Part shown: piece by piece, positions 1 to 10,125 of the stretch
Position numbering within the stretch: the stretch's first letter is position 1
Layout: each line of letters starts with the position of its first letter
Origin: Artocarpus heterophyllus
Taxonomy: Eukaryota > Streptophyta > Magnoliopsida > Rosales > Moraceae
NCBI GenBank assembly: GCA_025403435.1
Contig: JAJQZP010000469.1
Location: forward strand, 1-64,000
DNA: 64,000 bases
Direction of reading: 5' to 3'
The notes under the pieces: generated by a model
Seen by the model: the letters and a program-made list of their open reading frames with translations, nothing else
The model's database searches: none
What the model was told of the DNA's origin: nothing
Program-made: the position numbers and the translations under genes

Positions 1-1069
1 GCCGTGTCGTTACAGGATTTTGTGAGCTAGCAAAGGGGACCAAAATGGACCTATAAAGTTCAAGCTCATGATAATTATGAAACCCAATATCCCAGATATA
101 CATTTCACAATTATCAACTCCAACGCTACTCCACTAAAAACTTGGAGCTGCACTCTCGAACTTTATAGAATTACGAAGCTCGTGTAGCTAAGTCTCCATG
201 ACATATCATAGTGTATCGCATCCCCATATGATCATCCATAATCGGCTTAAGGAAAAGTTCTGTCTTACCTTCCCGATTATTTTTATCTTACGTTCCATTG
301 TCTCACCATTAGAAAACTTACCATCTAAAGATAGTATACCATTCGGTTACACCTATGTATCCAAATGGTTGAGCGCTCCAGTTTTCCAATTACAGGACAA
401 CGCATATAAGAGGATATCATTACTCCTAAAGAGGAGCTATGGATTCCATATCTATGAATAACAAGTCTACGCTACCAAGAGTCATGCCTCCAACGTACCG
501 GCATGCATGCCACTATAGAGATGTGGGAGTCACCCATTGGTACATCAAAAGACACAAGTCGAGACAACGGGCCCATTATTCATCTCAGGATTAAGATGCA
601 ATACAAATGATTGTCTAAAGTGAATCGATTTGACAAGACAGAATTATTAATCCAAATCAATTCACTTTATGTCCCGATCCAACACATCGTCACCTATGAC
701 AATGCGCCAATGTTTCTATTCACGGAGTCCAACTCCGATGGCCAAGACAAACCATCTCCCAAAAGGGATATAGACAACATAACAATCTTTACATGAATAA
801 AGCGCTCAACTTTATTCCCTCGATTGCGGATCATATATTTTAGACCATCACCTTAAGAGTCGTGTCTACCGCATAATCATCCCATCATATGCCCAACTCT
901 TAAGGTTTAGATTGACAGTCTCAGACTACTGTTTGCTTATCATACATTCAACAAATATGAACGTAAAGAGGACAATATTTGGTATATATAAATGAATAAA
1001 TTCTTTATTGATAAAAATGTCTCCAAAAACGTATTACATTTTTACTCCTTAGAGCATACATGTCTAACA
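1..1069 (-). mobile_element. Copia-1 3' LTR, truncated by the window edge
   Basis: This matches 7638-8706 without a gap over all 1069 bases, with five mismatches that I counted by eye. Read on the minus strand it begins TGTTAGACATG at position 1069. Immediately beyond it on the plus strand (1070-1092) lies the purine-rich primer stretch and the end of pol, so this is the downstream LTR of a minus-strand element. By alignment with the other LTR, about 964 bp lie outside the window, so the left target-site duplication cannot be seen. Confidence 0.95.
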
Positions 1070-1083
1070 ATCTCCCACTTGCA

Positions 1084-4000
1084 CTAAGTGAGTAAATACT
1101 GCAAATTTCGCATCCCCATAGCTTCCACATGCCTTTCGAAGACTCTCCCAGAAAGTGTCTTCGTAAATGGATCAGCTAAATTGTCCTCTGACGCAATCTT
1201 GCACACCGTGACATGCCCGCTCTCAACGAAGTCCTTTATCACATGATACTTCCGATCAATATGCTTACTCTTCTTGTGAAATCTTGGTTCCTTAGCATTA
1301 GCTACCGCCGCACTGTTATCACAGTACAGTGATACCGCTTTATCCATACCAGGAACTACCTCAAGATCCCCAAGGAACTTGCGGAGCCACACTGCTTCTT
1401 TCAGAGCATCACTAGCCGCCACATACTCGGCCTCCATCGTTGAATCAGAAGTGCAATCTTGCTTCGCACTTCTCCAACTGATGGCACCGCCACCCAGAGT
1501 AAACACAAACCCTGAAGTCGATTTCCTAGAATCCAGGCAGGATTGAAAATCCGAATCAGTGTATCCTAGAGGAGTTAAATCCTCACCCGAATACACAAGC
1601 ATATACCCTCGAGTCCTTCTCAGGTACTTGAAAATATGCTTTACCGCAACCCAATGGTTCGGTCCTGGATCCGCCTGAAATCGACTCACAATCCCGACCG
1701 CATAGCTAATATCCGGTCGAGTGCAAAGCATGGCATACATGAGACTACCCACTGCCGAAGCATAAGGTACCTTCTTCATGTATTCTCTTTCTTCATTAGA
1801 CTTTGGAGAGTCTTTCTTAGAAAGAGTAATTCCAGACCTAGATGGTTGCCCACCTTTCTTGGAATCCTGCATTGCAAACCTCCTGAGAATTTTATCTATG
1901 TAGCTGGCCTGTGACAAAGCTATCATTTTGTTCTTCCTATCCCGAAAGATCTGGATACCGAGAACAAAATTAGCCTCACCCAAGTCCTTCATGTCAAACT
2001 GCTTGGTCAACCATAATTTGACCGATGACAACGCCCCAACGTCATTGCCAATTAGCAGAATGTCATCTACATAGAGTAGTAGAAAAACCACCTTCCCATT
2101 CTTATTGTGTTTGTAAACACATGGTTCATCCACATTTTGTGAGAACCCATAAGTCTTGATCACTTGATCAAATCTTATGTTCCAAGAACGAGAAGCCTGC
2201 TTAAGTCCATAAATAGACTTTAGCAACTTACAAACCTTACCCTCTTGACCCGTGACCTTGAACCCGTCTGGTTGTTCCATATAAATGGACTCATCAAGAT
2301 AGCCATTCAGAAAAGCCGTCTTGACATCCATCTGCCAAATCTCGTAGTCGAGAGCGGCAGCTATGGACAAGAGAATCCGGATGGACTTAAGCATGGCTAC
2401 AGGCGAAAAGGTTTCCTCATAATCGATTCCTTCCTTTTGCGTATAACCCTTAGCTACCAGTCTAGCCTTAAAGGTTTCGACCTTTCCATCCACTCCTCTT
2501 TTCCTCTTGTAGATCCACTTACACCCTATGGGTTTTACCCCTTCGGGAAGATCCACAAGCTCCCAGACCCGATTAGTCTCCATAGACTTCATCTCAATGT
2601 TCATGGCCTCTGTCCAGAGTCTTGAATCAACATCCTCTATAGCTTCTGCGTAAGTATAAGGATCCCTGTCATGTTCATCCGGTTCAGCCAAAAAGACCTC
2701 CCCATTGAACATATACCTCTCAGGTTGACGACCGATCCTCCCACTACGCCGAAGCCCCTGAGGTTGTTGTTCAGGTTTGTTTGGTTTTTCTACACCGATC
2801 GGAATGGTTTCGTTCGGAACCTCTGGAGTAAACGGATTACCCCTCAACTCCTCAAGCACCACTTTGCTTTGAGGTTTAAAGTCGTTCATGTAACTCTCCT
2901 CAAGGAAAGTTGCATTAGTTGAAACCACGACTTTATTTTCCTTTGGGTTATAAAAATAACCCCCTTTAGTCCCTTTTGGATATCCTACAAACACGCAAAC
3001 TTCTGAACGTGCTTCCAACTTATTCGGATCCTTAAACAGGACATGAGCTGGACATCCCCATATACGAATATGGTTTAAGGATGTCTTCCTTCTTGTCTAT
3101 AACTCGTGAGGAGTTTTAGGGACCGATTTTGAAGGCACATTGTTCAAAAGATAACATGCGGTTTGTAGTGCATATCCCCAAAAGGATAAAGGCAATGATG
3201 AATAACTCATCATGGACCGAATCATGTCCAACAAAGTCCTATTCCTTCTCTCTGCTACGCCATTCTGCTGCGGAGTGCCCGGCGCAGTCAAATGGGATAA
3301 AATCCCATTCTCTAACAAGTGTCCAAAGAACTCATCAGAAAGGTATTCTCTACCTCGATCTGATCGAAGTGCCTTTATGGGTCTACCCAATTGCTTTTCC
3401 ACTTCAGCCCGAAACTCCCTGAATTTATCATAAGTTTCGCTTTTGTGGTGCATTAGGTACACATACCCATATCTAGAGTAATCGTCAATAAAAGTAACGA
3501 AGTACTCATACCCTCCTCGTGCCCGGATGTTCATCGGTCCGCAAACATCACTATGCACAAGTTCTAGAACCCCTTCGGCCCTATTGCCCTTAGACCCGTA
3601 TGGTCTTTTGGTCATTTTACCCTCCAAACAAGACTCACATTGAGGTATAGATTCCACCTTTAAGTGACTTAAAGGTCCATCCCTTACCAACCTTTGAATC
3701 CTATTTAGGTTAATATGGCCAAGGCGCAAATGCCAAAGATAAGAATTATTAGAGTGAGAAGTTTTAAGTCTTTTTGAGTTATTATCATTTATCTCAGCAT
3801 TAAGTAATAGGTCCATCTTAGGTTTGATAAAATATAGATTATTTTGCATCCATCCAGAACAGATAAAAGATTTGTTTTTACGAATCACCACTTTTTCATT
3901 AAAAGATACCACGTAGGAGTCTTTAAATAAAGAAGATACAGAAATTAAATTCCTTTTAAATTTAGGAACATAAAAACAATCTCGCAAAATTAAACTCCTA

Positions 4001-5037
4001 TAACTATCAAAATAAAGATGGACATCTCCCACTGCTTCCGCTGAGACCAAGGATCCATCGCCCATCCGAAGCGTTAAGTCTTCACGAAGTAGACTTCTCG
4101 TTTCTTTGAATCCCTGCAGAGAAACACAAACATGATTAGTTGCACCGGAATCTATGACCCAAATGTCACTGGATTCCTCAACCAAACAAGTTTCTAAATA
4201 TAGAAGATCACACCTACCTCCCTTGGAAAGGAAGTCCTTGCAATGCTTCTTTATATGCCCGACCTTACCACAAAAGAAGCACTTAAGCTTCTTTGGGTTC
4301 TTCTTCTTCTTCTTCTTGCTCTTGGTAGCAATAGGAATAGAAGACTTCCCACTCTTGGCCCGTTGTTTCTTTCCATTCCCAGAGTTAGGATTGGAACCAG
4401 AAGCAGCTACCATATTGGCCTCTCCACCAGCAGGAGACTCCCTGATCAGCAGTTCAAACTCTTGTAACTGTTTCATCAGTTCTGTCAAGGTCATATCCCG
4501 TCTATTGCTTAGATTAAAAGTAGCTCTAAACGTAATAAATTCCTTAGACAGAGTCTCAAAGACCATAGTCATCTGAGTTTCAGCATCGATGTCGGCTCCA
4601 TTGGTTTGAGCCTCAGCGAGGTAACCCATGACCAACATCATGTGCTCCTTTACAGATGTCCCCGGTCTCTGTCTACAGTTTAAGAGTTTCCGAAGCGCCC
4701 CTTGCCGCTTTGTTATGGCCTGGCCTCCAAACATGTCCTCAAGATTATCCAAGATCTGCTTCGCAGTCTCATAATCCTGATGTTGAGCCTGCAGCACGTT
4801 ATTCATGCTAGCCATAACATAGCAGCGGGCCTGATCATTAGCATCTTTCCAGCGTTCGTACGCTTGGAATTGCTCATTACTTGAGTCTCCCGTAGGCTCA
4901 GGAGGACAAGGAGTTGTCAGAACATATTTCAGTTTCTCAAAGGAAAGGACGATGTCCAGGTTCCGTTTCCAATCATTATAGTTCTCACCGGTTAATTGGT
5001 TTTTGTCAAGTATCGATGATAAAGCGTTTTTAGACAT
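1084..5037 (-). pseudogene. gag-pol: Copia-1 gag-pol polyprotein, open except for one amber codon
   Basis: This is the Ty1/Copia polyprotein that makes the capsid, protease, integrase, reverse transcriptase and RNase H. I place the start at 5037 (MSKN...) because the Copia-E and Copia-D copies begin with the same residues; an in-frame ATG at 5082 would add 15 residues. Domains in order from that start: Gag (about 20-200); a lysine-rich stretch (about 230-250); a CX2CX4HX4C zinc knuckle (C253, C256, H261, C266); protease DSGA (296-299); an HHCC integrase finger (H436, H441, C467, C470); and integrase D497, D560, E596 with the D35E spacing. A TAG at 3097-3099 stops translation after residue 646. 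The same frame then continues through RT ([12 protein letters not shown]) and RNase H (YTDSDF, MEAEY, YCDNSAA) to a stop at 1084. No other break is visible, so it may be a recent mutant or need readthrough. Confidence 0.93.
3097..3099 (-). other. In-frame TAG between integrase and reverse transcriptase
   Basis: The plus strand reads cta. The reading frame is the same on both sides: 26 codons separate the stop from the next in-frame methionine at 3018. The homologous codon is CAG in Copia-E (48315-48317) and TGA in Copia-D (53909-53911). Copia polyproteins commonly have Trp here (ELWTGRK-type), so the ancestral codon was probably TGG. The bases after the stop (ACAAGA) do not fit the CARYYA readthrough context known from tobacco mosaic virus. 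Confidence 0.9.
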
Positions 5038-5202
5038 TTTCAATCTACAATAAAGAATCATATACCAAACATAAGCAAACATATATAATAATTTAGTAAG
5101 TTAACACAATCATGTAAAATCATACAAATGTGTTTATGTGTCAAAACCTTGAAAATATCACAACCTTACAACGATAATTCCCAACTCAGAATTCAACAAG
5201 CT

Positions 5203-5501
5203 CCTAGGGGAGTCATGCCAAATTCAATCAGGAACACGGATCCCCTCCTGATTAATATATGCCATCCAGGACCCGTATGATCCAGCATATACTAATAATC
5301 GTTTCTTTGGCCATTAATTTTATTAACAGAGCTCCTAGGGGAGGTTAATAATAAAATTAACGTGAGTGTATAACCACCGTTTTAATATTTTATCCATGAT
5401 TTATAATCACCACCTAGGGGTGTGCAACCATAAATCATACTAAAATACCTTATCCTTTCAGAGATCCAATCTGGTACATGATAGAAATCCCTTCCTAGGG
5501 G
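5203..5501. repeat. Four CCTAGGGG motifs in the Copia-1 leader
   Basis: CCTAGGGG occurs at 5203-5210, 5334-5341, 5413-5420 and 5494-5501, all in the untranslated leader between the primer site and gag (5038-6658). The counterpart leader of Copia-E keeps the motif at 46348-46355 and 46437-46444, and Copia-D keeps one near 59655 with others decayed. CCTAGG is a palindrome. The surrounding leader is AT-rich and has no open frame. Confidence 0.75.
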
Positions 5502-6006
5502 TTGGGACCATCATGTTCTTCCTATGGACCAACGATGGAGGCCTTAGGTTCTCTCTTCGAAAACCTTCTCCCACTCAATCTTTTGAAGTCAAGGTTTTAT
5601 TTTAAAATTATGCATGAACAATTTTAATATGAGCGGCACTCCCTATTCTATATGACATGTTATCAATATACATGGTAAATCATATTATAATGCAGACAAG
5701 CAAAGCAATCAAGCAAAGCTACAAGCATAATAATAATAACCGTAATATTATGGTTCCACCGTAGAGAATAGAAAAAATAAGATTACAAGAGAATAATCGA
5801 GACATTTATCGATTCTTCATCCTTGAATCCTCAAGCTGTATCCTTCTTCATGTAATATCCATCTTCAAGTCCTCAATCCCGTATGAATCGAACACTTCAT
5901 ATTTCCGGTCATATCCAAATTTAATGTTTCTCAGAATCGTCCCAAAAATAAAATTAAAACTGCACTGAAAAAATCGCACCTTTTCTGGACACCTGGCAGC
6001 TCTCGG

Positions 6007-6165
6007 TCGGCAGGCCGATCTGGGTGATCGGTCTGCCGATCATGGTGGTTCGGCCTGCCGGCAGAGCACCAAAATTTCTGCCCCACTGTCGGCCTGCCGG
6101 ACCGTACGTCCGGCCTGCCGATCTGTGACCTTCGGCCTGCCGAACTGTGAGGTCCGGCATGCCGA
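6007..6165. repeat. Phased near-palindrome array in the Copia-1 leader (7 units)
   Basis: Seven 12-bp units of the TCGGC-NN-GCCGA type start at 6007, 6028, 6050, 6089, 6110, 6132 and 6154, with steps of 21, 22, 39, 21, 22 and 22 bp. On the element (minus) strand most units have AG in the centre. The array is GC-rich in an AT-rich leader, with two CpGs per intact unit, and contains no ORF that looks coding. Confidence 0.93.
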
Positions 6166-6658
6166 CCGAGCAGAAAACCCTTAATCCAGAAAATACAATT
6201 TTAATGCAATTCATCAATTTTATTTTCAACAATTCAAAAACATAAAATTAGAGACTCAGGAAATACCTGGAGGCGCCATCATCTATCTTCAAGATCCGAC
6301 TTCTCGTTCCGTCTTCTCCGAATAATTATTTAATTACAAAATTCTTACAAATTAAATAATAATTCCTAGACGGAGATGATAGTCCGCCATCTAATTACAT
6401 GAAAAACTTAGATACACATTCTAACCTCTAAGGAACCATAACCGGTATTAATTAATTAATAAATAATTAAACAACATTTTAATCAACCATAATTAATTAA
6501 TAAACATTCACCATATAATCCATGACAACATATATATTATATAGAAACCTAGAGTGCCATCTCTCTATAAAATTTAATTCAAGCATTGGAGAGATTAAGA
6601 TCACAAAATTTATGCATATAACATGATCACAAACTTGCAAATTTATGTAAAAAACCTC

Positions 6659-6671
6659 GGCTCTGATACCA
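6659..6671 (-). promoter_or_regulatory. Copia-1 primer-binding site (tRNA-Met type)
   Basis: On the minus strand this reads TGGTATCAGAGCC, the usual initiator-tRNA-Met primer-binding sequence of plant LTR retrotransposons. It lies two bases inside the 5' LTR end at 6674. It fixes the 5' LTR as the right-hand copy and the element strand as minus. Confidence 0.93.
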
Positions 6672-7064
6672 ATTGTTGGAAACAAAGTGCGCAGCGGAAT
6701 TTTTAAAATTTTTCATCAGAGTATTTTCCAAAACACAAGTTTGACATGTTATATGTATAAATTAAACAGATCTTACTAACCTCAGTATGCTGAAGAACCT
6801 CCGCGACCTGTGTAGAGAAGTAACGTTCCAGAAGAGCCTCAACCAACTGGTCTTCTTTGCTATTCTCTATCCACAACTGGAGTGAGTGTGGGCTCACACG
6901 TACAGCTCTTCCACCGGTGACTCTCCTTCCAACCAATAGAGAGAACCCAAAGCTAGTGTTCGTGATTTGTGAACAAAAGCTCTCAGGGAGTTTTCAGATG
7001 CTCACTAGAAGAGTATCACTCTTAATCTCTCAAATTGATCTTAGTAAATCATTAGACTCACTCC

Positions 7065-7073
7065 CTTTTTATA
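7065..7073 (-). promoter_or_regulatory. TATA box of the Copia-1 LTR promoter
   Basis: The minus strand reads TATAAAAAG followed by GGAGTGAG. The same block occurs in the other family members: TATAAATAG at 45142 and 51863, and TATAAAAGA at 15324, each followed by a GGAGTGAG-like tract. In each LTR it lies about 100-200 bp downstream of the near-palindrome array. Confidence 0.75.
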
Positions 7074-7192
7074 CCTATTGGTCCTTGGGGTCAGTCCATA
7101 TCAGATTAGGTCTCAAAAATCGAAACAGAATCAAGTTCGGATCAATATCTGATAAGATACGCGTGAAAAACGCGTAATCTTAGCTGTCGCGG

Positions 7193-7268
7193 TCGGCATG
7201 CCGAACTGTGAGATAGGCAGGCCGAACTGGCCAGTTCGGCAGGCCGAACTTTCTGATCGGCAGGCCGA
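7193..7268. repeat. Phased near-palindrome array in Copia-1 U3 (4 units)
   Basis: The units are TCGGCATGCCGA at 7193, TAGGCAGGCCGA at 7214, TCGGCAGGCCGA at 7236 and TCGGCAGGCCGA at 7257, so the steps are 21, 22 and 21 bp. Apart from the first, symmetric unit, the element strand carries the CT-centred form, opposite to most of the leader array. The array ends about 120 bp upstream of the TATA box. Confidence 0.95.
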
Positions 7269-8706
7269 ACTGCCGAGAAAAAATCTCCGTGAATCTTTTA
7301 TTTTCCACCCGAGATTCTAAAGGATAAAGTCTCAGTTTTGATTCAAATAGCCCAATAGAAAAGATATCTGATCAAAACAAACTTTATCAAGATAATCTCT
7401 AAGAAAATAAATCAATTCACAATAATTCTACAAGTTTATCTTGTTCTAATTGTCCAAAATTAAAACAACCGATAAACAGACAAGAATTATCCGAACGCCA
7501 TAATTCAACAAGTTCATCTTGAACTAATTTCTTACATAATTAATTCAACCGATAAACAGACATGAATTATTTGATTCTTATAAATTTTAAACCAATCTGA
7601 TAAATCCGACATAAGTCACCAATTATTGGAAAAGCACGCCGTGTCGTTACAGGATTTTGTGAGCTAGCAAAGGGGACCAAAATGGACCTATAAAGTTCAA
7701 GCTCATGATAATTATGAAACCCAATATCCCAGATATACATTTCACAATTATCAACTCCAACGCTACTCCACTAAAAGCTTGGAGCTGCACTCTCGAACTT
7801 TATAGAATTACGAAGCTCGTGTAGCTAAGTCTCCATGACATATCATAGTGTATCGCATCCCCATATGATCATCCATAATCGGCTTAAGGACAAGTTCTGT
7901 CTTACCTTCCCGATTATTTTTATCTTACGTTCCATTGTCTCACCATTAGAAAACTTACCATCTAAAGATAGTATACCATTCGGTTACACCTATGTATCCA
8001 AATGGTTGAGCGCTCCAGTTTTCCAATTACAGGACAACGCATATAAGAGGATATCATTACTCCTAAAGAGGAGCTATGGATTCCATATCTATGAATAACA
8101 AGTCTACGCTACCAAGAGTCATGCCTCCAACGTACCGGCATGCATGCCACTATAGAGATGTGGGAGTCACCCATTGGTACATCAAAAGACACAAGTCGAG
8201 ACAACGGGCCCATTATTCATCTCAGGATTAAGATGCAATACAAATGATTGTCTAAAGTGAATCGATTTGACAAGACAGAATTATTAATCCAAATCAATTC
8301 ACTTTATGTCCCGATCCAACACATCGTCACCTATGACAATGCGCCAATGTTTCTATTCATGGAGTCCAACTTCGATGGCCAAGACAAACCATCTCCCAAA
8401 AGGGATATAGACAACATAACAATCTTTACATGAATAAAGCGCCCAACTTTATTCCCTCGATTGCGGATCATATATTTTAGACCATCACCTTAAGAGTCGT
8501 GTCTACCGCATAATCATCCCATCATATGCCCAACTCTTAAGGTTTAGATTGACAGTCTCAGACTACTGTTTGCTTATCATACATTCAACAAATATGAACG
8601 TAAAGAGGACAATATTTGGTATATATAAATGAATAAATTCTTTATTGATAAAAATGTCTCCAAAAACGTATTACATTTTTACTCCTTAGAGCATACATGT
8701 CTAACA

Positions 8707-9475
8707 CATACTACAAACACTCAATTCATGATCAAGTTCATAAATTATTATTCATTAGAGAATCAATGATACTCAAAGATTAAAAAAAAAGTAATTAGAG
8801 AAGTTAACGGAGTTTGCTTAACTCTAATTATGAATATTTATAGGAGATCAATTTATATACAATGACTATATTAAATGAACTTCTCTAAAATATGAGTAAT
8901 TATATCTACAATTTTAAGAGTACAATTCTTAGTTTATAGTAAAGTAACATTAGAATTAATAAAGATATATATTAATTAAAGAGATTAATTAATATGTTGG
9001 CTTTATTAATTTATAATTATTAAATAATGAGATTATTTAATAATAATAAATATTAATTAATTTGGGAAGACACACTATGCGTCTCACCCAATGTCTATGG
9101 CATGTAACATGCACAAGGAAGGGTTATTTATGCAGTTTAAGACTTGTTCATTAAGTTGTTTGTTGCTAGAAATTTCCAACTTTGATAAATATAATTTATT
9201 CAAAATTAGAAATTTGAATTACGGAAACTTATTAGATTGAGTAACAAGCAATATTCCTACACATACTAGAAGGTGATTGGTGAGACAAATAGATAAGGAA
9301 AAGATGAACTTATCTCTTCTATTTAGTTAAATATGTGATATTTAATTTTAAAATAAAGGAAGCTTTAAAAGTGAATTGGGTCTTTAGAGAATATAAATAG
9401 AGGCCTCCTTATTCATTCTACACACAATTAGAAGTCTTGGTGAAACTACAAAACTCTTGTCCATAAACTTATAGT
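8707..9475. other. Unassigned AT-rich DNA between Copia-1 and the CACTA element
   Basis: I see no coding region here. The sequence is AT-rich. It holds a candidate TATA box (TATAAATAG, 9392-9400) about 80 bp before the CACTA insertion point, so it may be the promoter side of a disrupted gene or of an unrecognised LTR. Confidence 0.5.
9392..9400 (+). promoter_or_regulatory. Candidate TATA box split from its transcription unit by the CACTA element
   Basis: TATAAATAG is followed by a pyrimidine-rich stretch and then, 75 bp later, by the CACTA end. Directly beyond the far CACTA end, at about 36926-36940, comes an AAACCCTAA-type telo-box, a motif common just downstream of plant transcription starts. 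Joining the two flanks would therefore resemble a promoter with its leader. Both motifs are short and could be chance. Confidence 0.3.
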
Positions 9476-9720
9476 CACTACAACAAATTCAAGATTATAT
9501 GACCCTTATTTAATGACCGTTTCTCAAAAACCTTCATGATAAGGGAAAAAAACATAGGGATTTACAACCGTGAAGACAAAAACCGTCATGGTATGGACGG
9601 AATCTACCACGATGGTTTTCTAAAAAACCGTCGTGGTGAGGAGAACATACCACGATGATTTTTTAGAAAACTGTCGTGGTAGACTATCTCCATACCATGA
9701 AAAAAACCGTCGTGGTAACT
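9476..9720. repeat. CACTA left terminus with subterminal hairpins
   Basis: After the CACTA end come repeated, often back-to-back copies of ACCACGATGGTTTT and AAAACCGTCGTGGT-like motifs, at roughly 9570-9710. Adjacent inverted copies can form hairpins. In En/Spm elements such subterminal repeats are the binding sites of TnpA. The matching motifs at the other end are at about 36545-36795. Confidence 0.88.
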
Positions 9721-10125
9721 CACTTAAAACCCATATTCCCACCTTGACAATCAGACATAAATAAAAAAATCAGATCTCAAATACGAACACAAGCCCTCCG
9801 AAAATGCTGCTGCTATCGCTCTCCATCTCCATACTCCTTAATCTCATTCCTAATTGTAAGTTTTAATTAGAAATTGATAAATTGTTGTTGATTTTGTTAT
9901 GTAATCCAAAATTAATAAATTGTTGTTGTTTAATCTATGTTTATTGTATTGTGGATCATGGGTATGATTTATTTGTTTTTTAAGGGGTATGTGTAATTTT
10001 TTTATGATGGGTGAATTTTTTTGTACATGTTTAATCATGATTAGAATGGTGGACATGAATATAATTTGTGAATTTAATTTGAATTGAATATTTGCTACTT
10101 ATTATTTCAATTTAGGACTTGCAAA
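9721..10125 (+). other. CACTA 5' untranslated region with a possible intron
   Basis: No coding region. A possible splice donor (TTGTAAGTTT, about 9853-9862) and acceptor (TTTCAATTTAG, ending about 10115) bracket an AT-rich stretch just before the transposase ATG, consistent with a leader intron. This is inferred from consensus sites only. Confidence 0.4.

Larger units (their letters stand above)
6674..8706 (-). mobile_element. Copia-1 5' LTR (2033 bp)
   Basis: The plus strand begins TGTTGGAAAC and ends CATGTCTAACA, giving the TG...CA ends of an LTR on either strand. Its last 1069 bases align without gaps to 1-1069. On the element strand it holds a phased near-palindrome array (7193-7268) followed by a TATA box (7065-7073), so the promoter lies in the last quarter of the LTR. 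The flanking bases at 8707-8711 are CATAC; the partner duplication lies outside the window. Confidence 0.95.

Noticed and set aside
611..796. 61-codon plus-strand ORF in the Copia-1 LTR, also at 8248-8433
   Set aside because: Its presence in both LTRs only reflects their near identity. It is antisense, has no domain, and is not kept in older LTRs.
6007..6165. Regularly spaced short repeats resembling a CRISPR-like array
   Set aside because: Units are only 12 bp with linkers of about 9-10 bp, lie in LTR retrotransposon leaders of a plant-type genome, and lack any cas-like gene.
5954..6232. 92-codon minus-strand ORF across the leader array, and similar ORFs at 17103-17369, 19408-19632 and 27314-27570
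   Set aside because: They arise because the GC-rich near-palindrome arrays lack stops. The peptides are repetitive (AGRP/RQAE-like), differ in frame between copies and match no protein family.
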